From contig NMRB01000685.1 of assembly GCA_002633025.1 (NCBI GenBank), forward strand, positions 226,210 to 290,209: a DNA stretch of 64,000 bases. Direction: 5' to 3'. Positions 46,458 to 58,917 of the stretch are shown here, in pieces. Position numbers and translations under genes: made by a program. Below the pieces are notes generated by a model. That model was not told where the DNA came from, made no database searches, and was given only the letters and a program-made list of their open reading frames with translations. This DNA is from Notospermus geniculatus. Its lineage: Eukaryota > Nemertea > Pilidiophora > Heteronemertea > Lineidae. The first letter of the stretch is position 1. Every line of letters starts with the position of its first letter.

Positions 46458-49400
46458 TCTATCTGTCCTTATAGAAGAAGAAGCAATGGAGGAAGATGGA
46501 GGCGTCCAAGGAGAAGGTTACGAAGTCGGAGATGATCGTCCTTTCTCTAAAAAAGAACATAACGAAATGTGTCATAGAAAAAGATGAAGATGATTGTTAA
46601 AAAGGAAATTAGCAACCATTTCAGGGCAGTTTTTCCATCAAACTTCAGCCGTCCGTTGCTGTTATGAGTCATAAGGAGGGGTTAATAAATAAGAGTGCCA
46701 GTCGTGTACATGCACTTAGTTAGAGCACAAGATAGCCCATCTCTCGTATCAAATCTGATATTTTTCCAGATTATCCTCAAGTGATCTTAGAGCTCTTTTG
46801 AAACCAAAGGATAAGCCAGGGAAAAACTCGTCGCTTGAAAAGTAAAGCTTGCGCTGTGGGTAAACGGCCATTGTTCAAGGAATGACGCGATCGGATGAGA
46901 GGCCTCGCTCGCATTGTTACAGAGAGCTACCAAGGAAGAAGAAGTGTCTCTAGAGTCACGAAAACGAAGCTGGTGTACATGTATTTAATGTTAGAGGATT
47001 CACGGGCATTGTTCTCTATTGTTATTAGCTGGTTAACAGGAGACGTGTTTGTATGACTCGAATTGTCTCTTCCTAGCCGAGCGCTACTTCAGTCGCGTGA
47101 CAATACCTCAGCGGCAAGAAAGCCCCGACCGGGAGCGCGCGGTTTGCATTGAAAGTAGTTCGGGTTTCGCGAAGCTCCCTTGCTTTCAATTTAAAAAGCG
47201 TAGATGTCTGTGACTGTTGTGTTGTGAACACCCCTGGGGGTGTAGATCCCCTGTCGTAGGCATGTTTAAGTGTTAAATCAGATATCTATATTCTCAAGCC
47301 CATTTATTTGAGATTTGCTGGTAACAAGACCGCAGCTAAGCACGCACCGACTCCATTTGTGCGAAAATCGAACAAAAAGTGGAATTTGAAATCCGTAAAC
47401 CGTGCACCATTTAAACGAAGCGGAGGATTATGATCTTCCCCTTTCTCGATGGAATAAATATCAGCATTTTATTGAAAAAATCCGTTCTTATTTCGCATTG
47501 TCGAATGTTTGGGTAATAAAACGTTGGTTGATTCGCCCTAAGTTGCAATCCTACGACTTTACTTTGATGTGGCCTGGGAGCAGACGATACATTACAAAGT
47601 ACCCGGATGGAATACCGGGTACGTGAGACCTCTAGCCTTGAGCGCTCACTAATACCAGTATTGAGACTACACGAGCCGAATAGTGAAAAAATAGTCCGAT
47701 TTCTGACTACGCCAACAAAAAAAATGCCCGTTTTGACTTTTTGGGGCGTGTAGTGTTCGTCATTTTTATTCTTAGTAATTGATGTGAAATATCACGAGCC
47801 GGATTTTTCCTTCTTTCTCAAATGTCCCCTTGCATAATCTAGTCAACTTAAATTCATGCACTCTGTCAGGAATCTCAACCCACCTTCATTCACACTTTGA
47901 AAACAACTCATTTGTTCCTTTTGAAAACTCACACTGTTTCAGGTCTTTGGTGTTGCTGCCCATGAAAGCACCTCTAATAATGCATATTGACATAACATGC
48001 GAACTAGTCCTCAAATTTAATTGACTAGCATACAAACTTCTTTAATTCAATCAAATTCATCTTCTAATTAAATTTCAAATCTTGACGTGTGGTTTCGATG
48101 TATCTTAATCTGATGACACTGCACGATATTCAAACACCATTGACTGTTGACTGTTGTCTGCTAGCACGGAAGCTTTGAAAATAAATCAACTTAGACCAAA
48201 GGGCTTTGAAAGGAGAAGGGATATGGCTACTACATACAGCCACTTTTTAAACCAGTCCAGATCTTTTTCCAAATTCACGTGCAGTGTACTGGGCGTGAGG
48301 CGAATCGAACACCTTTATTTGCACAAAGCTTCCGCCCAAGGGTTCTTCCTGAAATCATTTGGGCAAGCCGTTCGATAGTTACAGCCCGGAATACGAAATC
48401 AAAGATGTCCGTCTGGCGACCATATTGAATACTTTATAGTTGACCATATAGCGACAACAACAACGTGTTGTGTAGAAAATGAGGAATGTACGGCGGAACA
48501 ACGACGTCTCAAAAGCAGTACGTCAAATAATGTTCGTTTCTTTTGCATCTATTGCAGATATCCTTCGCATTCACGGCTCATCAACAAAGGGTGGTGATGT
48601 TTCCAAGTCCTCGACGTCATTTTTGTAAGTAACACGAGGTATCAACCTCCTGCGCATGTCCAGCTTGACAACTTCCGGTCGTCAATACTATAATATTTTA
48701 TCTTGGCTCTGTTGTGGAGATAGACGAGGTATAGGCCTACCGTTGCCGTCTTTCTGTCGGGGAACACTCTACCTTTAACTCCTGACAGACAAGTCAGCAC
48801 GAAGTCAAACCCGGAGGCAAAATTTAGTGAAATTAAACAAATGCATAACTCATACTGCATTAGGTAAATGCAATTTAACGTAATGGTAAGAGAGATCTAA
48901 AATGTGAATCAAATTCGTCACCGGGCGGCCGTGGCTGATTTCGTGAATACAACATCAGCTCAAGGCTATGGGGTGGGGAAGGTATCATCACTAATAACCT
49001 GGATTGATTCTGATGGCTTATTAACGTGCTAGTTCGTAACTCGACGCGATATCGGCTGAGCAATTAGTCCCATATTGAATGATGTTGTGACGAGTTCAGA
49101 GTTCAAAATGTCGTACAGGGTGACCCAGAAATCAGTCAAATATTCCCTTGTTCGTTCGGTGGTTTGTTCTGGGAGCTCTGTTTTGTGGCCGATCCAATAC
49201 CGTCGGATGTCAAATCGTGAGCCAATCACATTCGTCGTTTCTAAGGTCAAGGTCAAACTTCATATTGACTGGTGCCCTCTCCTAATTCGTTGGTCAAGGT
49301 CACATGTTTCGGCACTAGGCGCTAGGTCTCGATCACATCATTGGATTTCACTGTCCTGTGTAGAACGCCAGAGAGAGAAGTCTGTACCGTGGTCAAACGA

Positions 49401-51165
49401 TTCGAATATTGTTGATGAATTTCCACACCAACTGCTCCGATTGAGAATATTACCCTATCTTTCACATAAAACCAGTACGTGGCGAATCATGACGGCATAA
49501 ATCGATGACGTAATCGATAGGTCGAAGGTCACGTGTTTAGCACGTCTACTTTTCCCTCATCTTATTAATATTTCTGTCACGAATTAACGAAAATCGAAAG
49601 GTCTGGCGTGGACTGTAAGGCGCATGTCAGAACCAGAAAGAGGCGGGTCAAAGGTCATTGATGAGATGAGAGACGCGTGTTGAGATTCTAATTAGAGTGG
49701 GGTAAGGGGAGACGTTTTGTAGCCGTGGAGCTGTTTAGACGGCACGGCGGTCACCGCTAGGAGGGACCCAGGAGGATCTTTAATGAGGATATATCTGAGG
49801 GAATTCCACCTAATTATTGAGGGGTTGATGAGAATAGAAGGTTAGAGAGATGTCTGTGGGTAAACACAACGCTAAACATTGCCCACGGAATAACGATTTC
49901 TAATAGCAAAGATTTAATCGGTCTTGGGGTTAGCAACCCAGCTAGTTTTTTTCTGCTTTTATTTGCTGGTGAATGGCATTGAAAACATGTTTGATGGCTT
50001 GCAACCTGTTTTTTTGTCATAATTGCCCAAGGGTTCGATACCATGCAATACGGGGGCAGCGTTTTTCATGGATTTTTTATTTCCTAATGGATTTTCTCCA
50101 TGACGTAATGGTGACGTCATCGGCGCTGTATTCTGGTGAACTCGCATCGTGTTCAGCTTCAATGTTCACGAAGTATACAGTGAGGAAACACTGAGAAATG
50201 CACGGCTGTCGGAAGCATTGCACCGCGTGTGATGTCGCTGCGCATGTGCAGAATGAAAGCGCCTTGTCAACATGGCTCCTTCGCGCATGTGCAGCTGGCT
50301 AATCTAGAGAGCCGACGTGCATTACAATGTGGTTTGTCTTGCAGCCGCTACGCGGCGCTTCATGAAATTCTGAATGTTTGAAAACTACTGATTCCCCTTT
50401 GAAATGGCTTGCGACGATGGCAATCAGTTCATGGCTCGGCGAAACGCAGACGATGATGGAATCTCCGCAGCAGGGACTTCCGTCATCCAAGCTACGATTG
50501 ACCAGGTGCGCTAAAACTAAAGGCCTAACTCCAGTACCGAGAATTTACCAAACTCTTGAGAGAGACAGCGTCAAATATTTAACATTTATTATCCAGAGGT
50601 CCAGTATCATCCAATATGATTGACTTTCTCTAAGTTCAAACAACCTATCACAACATTGGACCGGGTTTTCCATTAATTCGGACCAGAACGTCAATATTGG
50701 CCTTCCCAAATGCATCGGTGTTTGACCATCGTGACCGCATTTCGTGGCCGATGTTTGCCGAGCGTTCACGGCAGGATCAGGATGCGACTGGATGAGCCGA
50801 CCAGACATTACACACCCGTCACTCCTCAAGTGGCACTGTTTTAAGATACCAGCAAATATTGTCTTCTTAATGTGAAAATAATAGGTGTTTTCTTGTGCCG
50901 GTGTCAATTACACTCGTCATGAGAATAGTCAATAGTGCCAGGACGTTACCTAGCTGTTTGGGTTCAAGAGTATTTGACGATCAGCCGTCATCTTCGACAA
51001 GGTCAATGTTTACTTTTATTTCTTCCCCATCATTTGACTACCGTAGGTAAAAACACTGGAACTCCAAATTCGTATTTTTTTCTAATGAGACAATAAATAT
51101 GATTGTACAAATAGAAAACCTACGTGCTGTGTTAGTGCCAAGGGCATTGCAAGCACGGCGTGCAT
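46458..51165. other. No gene accepted
   Basis: Frames such as 47402-47626 (74 codons, plus) and 49075-49500 (141 codons, plus) lack recognisable domains or splice support. GTACAGGGTGACCCAGAAA at 49114-49132 resembles the terminus of some DNA transposons, but no inverted partner was found. A 120-codon minus-strand frame (50545-50907) includes VNARQTSATKCGHDGQTPMH, faintly ankyrin-like. That is not enough to call. Confidence 0.45.
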
Positions 51166-51310
51166 GTATGTACACGAAAATGGCAGTTGTGGCACAGAGG
51201 TCTGCCATTGCCGGTGGCCAGCTTCTGTTGTTGTTGGTGATGGTCGACATTGCTGACCGCAAAGCAGGCTGTTGATGTCTTCGAATCGAAGTCCTGACAT
51301 TGACGTTTTT
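51166..51310 (+). mobile_element. Copy of the 52131 MITE family, right end lost
   Basis: Aligns with 52134-52275 over about 130 bp at roughly 80%: TGGCACAGAGGTCTGCCATT, CAGGCTGTTGATGTCT and CGAATCGAAGTCCTGACA are shared landmarks. The matching right TIR is not visible. Confidence 0.7.
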
Positions 51311-51347
51311 GGTATGATGATGTAAAAAACCTCATCCAAGTAAGAAA

Positions 51348-51421
51348 CATAAGTAGCTTGAGATGGCCTCTTCCATATTGAGCAGGGCAATAATGCTTTG
51401 GTTTCGGCCCTGATGGAAAAA
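51348..51421 (+). repeat. Dispersed repeat, copy 2 (partner at 13745)
   Basis: Starts AGTAGCTTGAGATGGCCTCT like the copy at 13745 and stays alignable through GATGGAAAAATC. It lies about 40 bp after the 51166-51310 repeat, so both could belong to one larger element. Confidence 0.75.
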
Positions 51422-52014
51422 TCCAGTCCGATTGACCAACGGACAGCGGTCTATAGAGGGGCATTTCATATTGCACCCTTTCGTTTTACACCAGTCCTAG
51501 AGCTGTTTTTTGCTCGCAAACGACAAAACTTTTGCAGTCCCACGGTTCGTGTCGTGGGAATGGGTCCACCACGTCACTCTTCCTTCCCTCACCGCTTGGC
51601 ATCACCAAATAACGAACGTTCCCCGGCGCGGAAACATCATCCCACCCCGAGACAACATCACGTATTTTTAACGTCCTCTGCACTCACTGACCGAGTAAAG
51701 TCCAATTACCAACTAAAGAAAATGGTCGAGAAATCAGTAAGTACATACTCTGTCAATGTTTTATCAATCTACAATTCCACCTCCTAAAACAGATCTGGTA
51801 TACGGTAAATATTGGTGATCATCGAGCAATTTACGCGTGTTTGATGAAAAGTGTATGCAACCCGGCCGTACGCTGGCGTAGAAAGTCTGCTTACACTGGT
51901 GTCACGTTTTCTTTTCGGGTTTTTGCCAAAATAAATTTCGGCGATGTCGACCGAATTGGGTCGTGGACTCAAAGTAGGGGGCCATCGAGGAATGAAGCCT
52001 TGGCATTCTGGTGA
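51422..52014. other. No gene accepted
   Basis: Overlapping frames of up to 143 codons on opposite strands. No domain recognised. Confidence 0.5.
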
Positions 52015-52440
52015 GCCCCACTGCCAAGTGCAACTACATTTTCCCAACATTTGAGCAACGTGATCTTTTGACCCTGTATACACTGGCCAACAATTTCGCA
52101 ACATTTCAACATCATTTGAACAATACACCAAAATCGCAGTTGTAAGGTTACAGAGGTCTGGTATTGCCGGGGTCCAGCTTCTCCTGTTTGTGATGGTCAG
52201 CATTGCTGACCACACAGCAGGCTGTTGATGTCTCCGAATCGAAGTCCTGACACCGACGCTTTTTGATGCGATGTTGGAGGAACGAGATCCCAGTGGTAAA
52301 AGCAGGTCTCTGTGACCTTACAACTGCGATTTGTTGTATGCAGAAAAAAACGCTTTTTCCCCGTGTACACACATTAGTCTAGACAACGTTTGTCCAAGAA
52401 TGGTGTTGTATTAAGTCTGAATACTGTTGCCAGGGTGCAC
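52015..52440 (+). mobile_element. CAACATTT-rich repeat, plus-strand copy interrupted by a MITE
   Basis: The landmarks CCAACATTTGAGCAAC, GATCTTTTGACCCT, CCCGTGTACACAC, TAGACAACGTTTGTCCAA, TGGTGTTGT and TGTTGCCAG match, in order, the reverse complement of 55561-55780. The middle is interrupted at 52131-52332 by another element. Boundaries approximate. Confidence 0.7.
52131..52332. mobile_element. 202-bp MITE nested in the CAACATTT-rich repeat
   Basis: The left end AAATCGCAGTTGTAAGGTTA and the right end TGACCTTACAACTGCGATTT are inverted repeats, extended by CAGAGGTCTG against CAGGTCTCTG. The interior matches 51166-51310. The host repeat resumes directly after it. Confidence 0.85.
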
Positions 52441-55400
52441 ACCTGAATTCACGTAACGATTATAACGCTTATTATGTTCTGCTTTCTTTGTTTACATCGC
52501 TCATCTTCAAAATGTTGTATCCTCTTGTCTCAATATTTCTCGCCTCCTTGGTACTGATCATCCATTGCGCATGCGCAGCGAACCTGTCAATCATTTCACA
52601 CATCCTAAAATGAAAGATGATATCTTCACTTGAACGAGCGTCGACGGGATTGAATGACGGGCTAGTGCCATGAAAACAAAGCCTGATCGAAGTCGCAGAA
52701 TGGCGCAAGAAATTGGAATCGATCCACGTCTGACGCATGGGAATGAGAAGATAACGTGAAGATGTGACACCCGAGCTGGACAGACCTCGACCTGTTTAGC
52801 AGACGATAACAGGCGGACCCTTAGGAACCGTGCCCGAGTCCAGAGCGATAAGCTTGGAGGTTCTACAACCAGTCACTCAAAGGTTGCTTGTTCGAATGAA
52901 CATCGGAAACTGAGGGCGTCATCATTACCTGGCTAGACGAAACTTTGAAATCGATGGAAGGAAGGCTTGGAAACCCTTGATGCTCGCGTGACCTGCAAGG
53001 CGAGGTTTGATACCGGGCATGGGTTTAGAAACAAACTCCGAAAGGATGTCACCAATTTCGTCCCAGTGTCCATGTCAGAATGGACGATAGTGTTGAAGTT
53101 CTGGAATCTCCTGTCAACCGTCTGGACCGTGCTGACGTGCATGGTCTTTCCTGGGTGGTCGCGTTACTGAGATGGTCACCAAGGTTCCACTCTATTGCTT
53201 TCCAAAGATTGCGCAATCTTGTGCTAAAAATGCCATCTGCTCTGACCAAGTATCGAAGATGCAGATCTCTGTATTATAGTACGCTGGTCACCCACCCACG
53301 TACTAAACCACGCTCGACGTTGCTTGAATTCAAGCACACAGAGGCCAACTCACCAACCATGAATGACTCCTCCGATGGGTTAAGCCGTGCCAGATAACTG
53401 GGGGACAGTGCAACATCAACATGGTTACTTTACACAGAAACTGTGCATGCACTCCGTTCCATTACCAGCTGAAGGCGAGCAGCGCCGAGTGATTGCCCTC
53501 TTCCATTACAAGTCTCAATATCAGTCTTTCACAAGACATATTGACAAGACGAAAACTCGACTGTGTGTCAAAGAAATAGCCGGCGGTTCCACGGTCGTCA
53601 CATTACCACCCTCGGTGGCGATTCCTTTAACTTCGACGATATATCAGTTGCATTTAGGGTCAAATGTCCCTTTAAAGACATTAACAAGAAACAGGATCGT
53701 CGACCTGTGCTCATTAAGGGGCTAATGGGATCTGGCACAAATTTAATCGCACCCTCAATTATCTATAATGATGGACAAAACGTTTCTTCTGCCGGTTGCG
53801 TGATGGTTTTCTCGGTCATTTGAGAAGTAGGAGCTGCGCAGGCAGCGCATGCTCAGTGGATCACGTGACTGGGCAAAAATGTCGTCTGCCTACGCCCTGA
53901 TGAAAGTAGGCCTAGAAGTACATGTATATCTCGCATTTAGCCACAGCCGAATTGATTGGCATTCGACTTTAACTGGTCCATTTGAACTTCAAGAATGTAA
54001 CCTTTTTCTCCAAAGTAGAGAATTTCGTTGCTTGCCTCGCTTCCGCCATGACGCGAGACGGAACTACTTTTTCTCGTTCCGCGTGGGTTGTACCGGCGTG
54101 ACGTCATTCTGCGTTGTTTTTTGCAAAACTGGATTTTCTGATTGGAGACTGCGGCAAGTCTCCAAATATCGTGCTATCTTTCCATGGCGACCGTTGATCT
54201 GCCCTATCTCAGCCAGAAAGGCACCTTCTGTAGCGAAACCCCAGAACACGACCAATTAGCCTGTGGAATCGTTTCTTAATAGGCGAATGCGTGACCAGTT
54301 TAATTTCCATGCAATTAGCCGGCCGGCCTTCCACACACTAACAGGAAATTATTACTTTTAACATGCACACGCAGTAGAAGAGGGCATTGTTTCTGAAATG
54401 TCTCCAGTTCCTCCGGGTCGACGTCACAAACGGAGGGAGCGAGTCCGGATCACAGCGCGTTGATAACAAAAGCTGCGGACTGTTTGTCTTGAGTTTGCGC
54501 CGTCGTGGCCCATTATCGCGAGCCATGCTGATGGGAAACTCACNCACCAAAGCATTCATTTCCTTTTTCCTGATGACTACGCGCCGATGACACGAATTTC
54601 TTGGATGTTAAATTTGATTTCGAGACATGTTTTACTGCGAGAGTTGTCGAGATTGTTTTCTTTGTCGGTAGTCACGTGATGTTCCACTTCGCTGTGGTGA
54701 CACGCATCGGAGTTGTTACGTCAAAGGGATGACGTAACATCCCATAATTCGCCATTGAGATATATTTTAATGCAATATTTAACAAGAATTGCGACACTCG
54801 ACGCCGCCGGAGGAGACAACTTTGACACTAACAGGCGGAGATACTTCCATCTTAAAGAACATTTTTTAATCATCGATTGGAGGGGGATTTTCGTATCTCT
54901 TGCGCTGGGGACATGTACTCCTAGGACAACCTCACCTGACCACACATAGGTGGCAGCACATGCCACCAGCTTGATTTTGATTGGTGGGTCCTTACTGCGA
55001 AGCTAATCTTTGGACTCGCAAGAGAATGAGTGTACTTCACGATCAAAATCAGCAGCCATTCTTTCGAAATTAGTACCAAATGAATCTCTCGACATTTCAA
55101 TGCTAAGTACATCAGAAAATGGCGGATTATTCTGACGGTGACACTTGATTACGTCGCTAAGATACGACGCACGCGGCTTACGGCGACCATGCCAGCATCG
55201 TCGGCGGCAATACGTAGCGACGCGGAAACAAAGATAGATTAAATCTCAAAGTTTCACTAGGTGGTCTTTCTCTTCGTGACCGATAATCGTCTTTACTGTG
55301 AAATCAAGTGTGCGGAATCCTCGGAGTCTGACAGGCCACGTGTGGTTCCTGTCCTCCGGCTTGGCCGCCATCCCGGGCAAAACTAATGGAAACAAGGACG

Positions 55401-55560
55401 GCGGATATTGGTTTGCGCGCGGCCCTCCTCCAGTCATCATTAGCCGAAGATGGCGTAATGGGATTAGCTGCTTTAAGGCTTAGCTTTGTTTCCATGCATC
55501 TTTGAGTTGACAAAAATTGTGCACGAAACACGGCTTATAATGTCTGTGTACACTCAGTAG
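52441..55560. other. No gene accepted; single N at 54544
   Basis: Several frames of 60-136 codons (for example 53080-53397, 53387-53725 and 53849-54259, plus), none recognisable. GC-richer than average, with CATGCGCA and CACGTGAC words near 52568 and 53862. Confidence 0.45.
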
Positions 55561-55780
55561 TCACTGGCAACATTTTTTCCAACATTCAAAGTAACAACAC
55601 CAGGTTGGACAAATGTTGTCTAGTGTGTACACAGGGGAAAAGGGTTTTCCAACATGTTGTTCCTTCGTTAGCCATTGTATAGAGGGTCAAAAGATCGTGT
55701 TGCGCACGAATGTTGTTCAAATGTTGGCGAAATGTTGCTAGCGTTGTCCAGGCACACAGCTTTACGGAGACGCTGGTAGT
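55561..55780 (-). mobile_element. CAACATTT-rich repeat, minus-strand uninterrupted copy
   Basis: Reverse-complement counterpart of 52015-52440 without the nested MITE. Shared words include GACAAATGTTGTCTAGTGTG, TGTACACAGGGGAAAAG and GGGTCAAAAGATCGTGTTG. It serves as the empty-site reference for the insertion at 52131. Confidence 0.72.
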
Positions 55781-58345
55781 GTAAACGTCAATGCTTGTCA
55801 CCTATTGGTTGGTGACTTCGACGATTTCTTGGTCTGATTGTTCGAAACTACATTGTAGCGTCAACACTCCTCCTCTACGCATGCGTCCTCGGGTTCCATT
55901 TTCTACCCAACATGGACCAATCTAAAATGCGGACCGTGAAGTAACTGAGACGGAACGACTGTCCGTGTTTATTCACGAAAATAACAATACAATCATGTGT
56001 ATGAAAGCTGATTCTACAACATTAGAACATGAGAATGTCTATTATTTCAAGATGTTACCAGATTTAGGCAAATATACCCCGACAAAATGTGGTTAGTCGA
56101 AATCCTCGCCGGAGGATTTGAAGATATTACAGAGTGGTTAAGTGTCGCTCTCAGAGGACCATAGCTCACCATGCTGACGAAAACAGCCATCAAGTGCACG
56201 TGTTTAATTACTAAGTCAAATCAAGCCACTCGGTTGCACTACAGCCGGGTACTTACAGGGGACGTGCACGTGCGCCGTGACAGATGACGGCCATGATGAA
56301 TAGCGCGGTCACGTGCCCGCGCGATCTGTGCGTCTGCGCCGTGAGAACTCTTTGTCTCGCGAGAATGATGCAAGTCTACCGTGAAACTGTTTGTCTAATT
56401 TAAAAACACAACCAACTCCGACGAAACGGTAAAATATCTCGAATTGCCACTGTTTGAAAAGGTTTGTCAACGTTTCAAGCCCCTAACGTGCGCGCGGGAC
56501 CCACATGAGAACGAACAACCGTTCCCCGCGTGCAGGTGGCGTCGCTTTTCACCAAAGTCTTTGCTCTGGTCATAACTTTGTGATTTAGAGCTAATTGTCT
56601 GATGATAGAGTAACAGCGTTATTGTCGGATATAGCTCTACAGTGAAATTCTTAACATTTTATTAAAGGATACAGTTTCTATGTGGCTTCCTTGTCATTAC
56701 ACGAGGGGTGTCGGTTCAAGCGGTGGGTGTCGCGCTCAACCGCAAAGCAGGCGCTGAAATAATAGAGAAACTGTTGATTCCTTTGAAATATAATCTTGAA
56801 ACATTGATAGGGTTCATTATTCGGTGTTTCAACTGTGCGGCGGGCCGGCGTCCGTGGTTTGTATTCAGCATCACCCACAGCGCTTGTTCGTAATCTACCA
56901 CTTATGCAAGACGAGCTGCAGAGTGCATGGCCTTCTCTAAGACTCGAACCTGCTTCATTCAGCATTGAAAACTATCGGAAAGTTGTGAGGTCCTGGGACC
57001 TGACTGTCGCATTTGTGCGCGGATTCAGTTCTCAAATTTGGTGCTCTACGTGTATGGTGTCAAGTGTGGACATTCCGTACTCCACTACACAAATGGGGAC
57101 ACACATGAAATCCTTTTTTTTTATTGATATGGCTGCGTGTCCCCAATCAGCCGGCATAAAGCGGACATGGTCGTCGCAAATCGGCTCACCATGGACATTA
57201 CGTATGATTCTATTCAAGTGGGGACATAAACAGCAATCTTCCAATAACCCTGTATGATGCGTGGTGTCAGCTTGCCGGTTTCCAATGGAGATCATAACTA
57301 TATATGATAGAGGGCAGCACACAGTAATCAGGTCCTATATAATGGATGCCTTTTGTGTGGGAAATTGATAGGATTTAGATTTAACCAGTAGTGACACCTA
57401 TTGAGGCAGTGAGTTAGGTTCCTCATTGGGGACGTCCCCAGTTGCAGGTGGGTCCACAGTTATATAGTATTTTTTCACACTCACGTCCACGATTGGCACC
57501 CGAAACAAAAGCTGCTGTACATGCCTAGCTGTCAGCCTTGCTGGCGGTAGAACCAAGTCTAAAACAAGGCAGTTTATCTCGGGTCGTGGCCTGCTCCATC
57601 GCAGCGCTGACAGCGCCCAGTGGCCTGGACGAGAAATGAGAATCTAATCGAACTCGACGTCGATAATTGTTTGGTATTGAACACGCTCCAATTGGATATT
57701 TCGGCACAATGACCAAACATAATAAAGCTTCGTGCATCCCGATACTAGCTCTTTGTCACCGCGGTTTGCTGTATTTTCTTGCTGGTCACGTGGCCTAGCT
57801 TGGTTTATTTCGCATTAGATGAATGTAGACGAGGCGGCATGTTAATTATCCCGTCCTTATTCCCTATCGCATGCTGGCGCTTATTCACTTCCGGCCGCCT
57901 TGAAAATATCAAATTGATAAATGCTATTGCTAATTGAACGATTGTTTGTGAATGGTTGGCTGGGTATTGACTTGGAAACGCTTTCAGAGTGTCCGACCCG
58001 CTGGTACTACTCTTCTGTCTCGCTGGGAACCTGGATGGATGTTTTGAAAAAGGTGCTAAAACAACCTTTTCACTTTTATCCACACCATGAGTTTCCAATA
58101 ACTGTCAAGTCGATATAGATGGTGTGTAATGCCACGGTGTTGTCGTTTCCCAGTGTTTCCCCGCATTGTATGGGGTACTGTGGAACGAGAATAACGGATT
58201 TCTCTGTGTTCCCCAGTTGAAAAGTAATGATATCTCAAGCTGTCTTTTGCATGGAACACTGTGATAGGGGCAACATTAGACAACGTTACACGGTATACAT
58301 CTTGAAAATTGAACTGTAGACCTACGTTTCTGCTCAGTAAATAGG
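55781..58345. other. No gene accepted
   Basis: Frames of up to 140 codons (56835-57257, plus) with no recognisable domain. CpG-rich words and CACGTG sites cluster near 56255-56340. Confidence 0.45.
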
Positions 58346-58463
58346 GAGTTTAAGAGATCACACGCTAACGATAAGTACGTTAACGATATTTTTTGTACAT
58401 GAAATACATGCAAGAAATAGCGTTAACGTAAACGTTATCGTTAGCGTGTGATCTCTTAAACTC
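58346..58463. mobile_element. MITE with about 45-bp TIRs
   Basis: The left arm GGAGTTTAAGAGATCACACG, CTAACGATAA, pairs with the right arm TTATCGTTAGCGTGTGATCT, CTTAAACTC. GTTAACG words continue the pairing inward. Confidence 0.88.
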
Positions 58464-58561
58464 TGTAATATGATGGTCAGTATTGCAGGGGAAAACCGGA
58501 GCCCCAGAAATAACCAGCTCTGTCGAAGTCGTCATCCGCCCTCTGCACGTGGAGTGGGTGA

Positions 58562-58640
58562 CAAATGAGTCGAACCCGCGAATCTCAGGGGAAAGAGTCG
58601 CGGCTGAGGTTTGCGAACCAGTGCGGAGCGACTGTGCGCC
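58562..58640 (-). mobile_element. tRNA-like sequence (SINE head, weak)
   Basis: On the minus strand the B box GCGGGTTCGACTC (about 58569-58581) is preceded by CTCTTTCCCCTGAGATTC and CGCTCCGCACTGGTTCGC, an A-box-like context similar in layout to the head at 7375. Body not delimited. Confidence 0.4.
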
Positions 58641-58698
58641 CTCTATATCCTTGTCCTTGTCCTCTACGAGGGTCAAAGAATCCAAATTGTTTCCACTG

Positions 58699-58917
58699 TT
58701 TACCTTTTAGCAATGATGATAAGCAAGAAGTCAATCTCCAGAATTCACGAATTTTCGACCCCAACCGGGGTCTTAACAATCTGAAACTCTAGAAAAGACC
58801 CATTTTCGACCCCGGTTGGGGTCGAAAATTCGTGAATTCTGGAGATTGACTTCTTGCTTATTATCATTTTGTGTGTCAATTTTGTGCTTTTCTGTATCTT
58901 GGATTTACCTTTTAGCA
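58699..58917 (+). mobile_element. GACCCC-palindrome repeat family, copy 4, with 14-bp flanking repeats
   Basis: The arms AAGCAAGAAGTCAATCTCCA, GAATTCACGAATTTTCGACC and CCAACCGGGGTC are almost perfectly inverted at 58803-58869. A conserved tail (TATCATTTTGTGTGTCAATT, TTGTGCTT...TATCTTGGAT) follows. TTTACCTTTTAGCA occurs at 58699-58712 and 58904-58917, an exact 14-bp direct repeat around the element. This is the best preserved copy. Confidence 0.82.

Noticed and set aside
49114-49132. DNA-transposon terminus (GTACAGGGTGACCCAGAAA)
   Set aside because: No inverted partner or transposase fragment was found within several kb.
50545-50907. Ankyrin-like minus-strand fragment (VNAR...GQTPMH)
   Set aside because: Only one partial motif, with the conserved leucines and helix pattern of ankyrin repeats missing and no neighbouring repeats.
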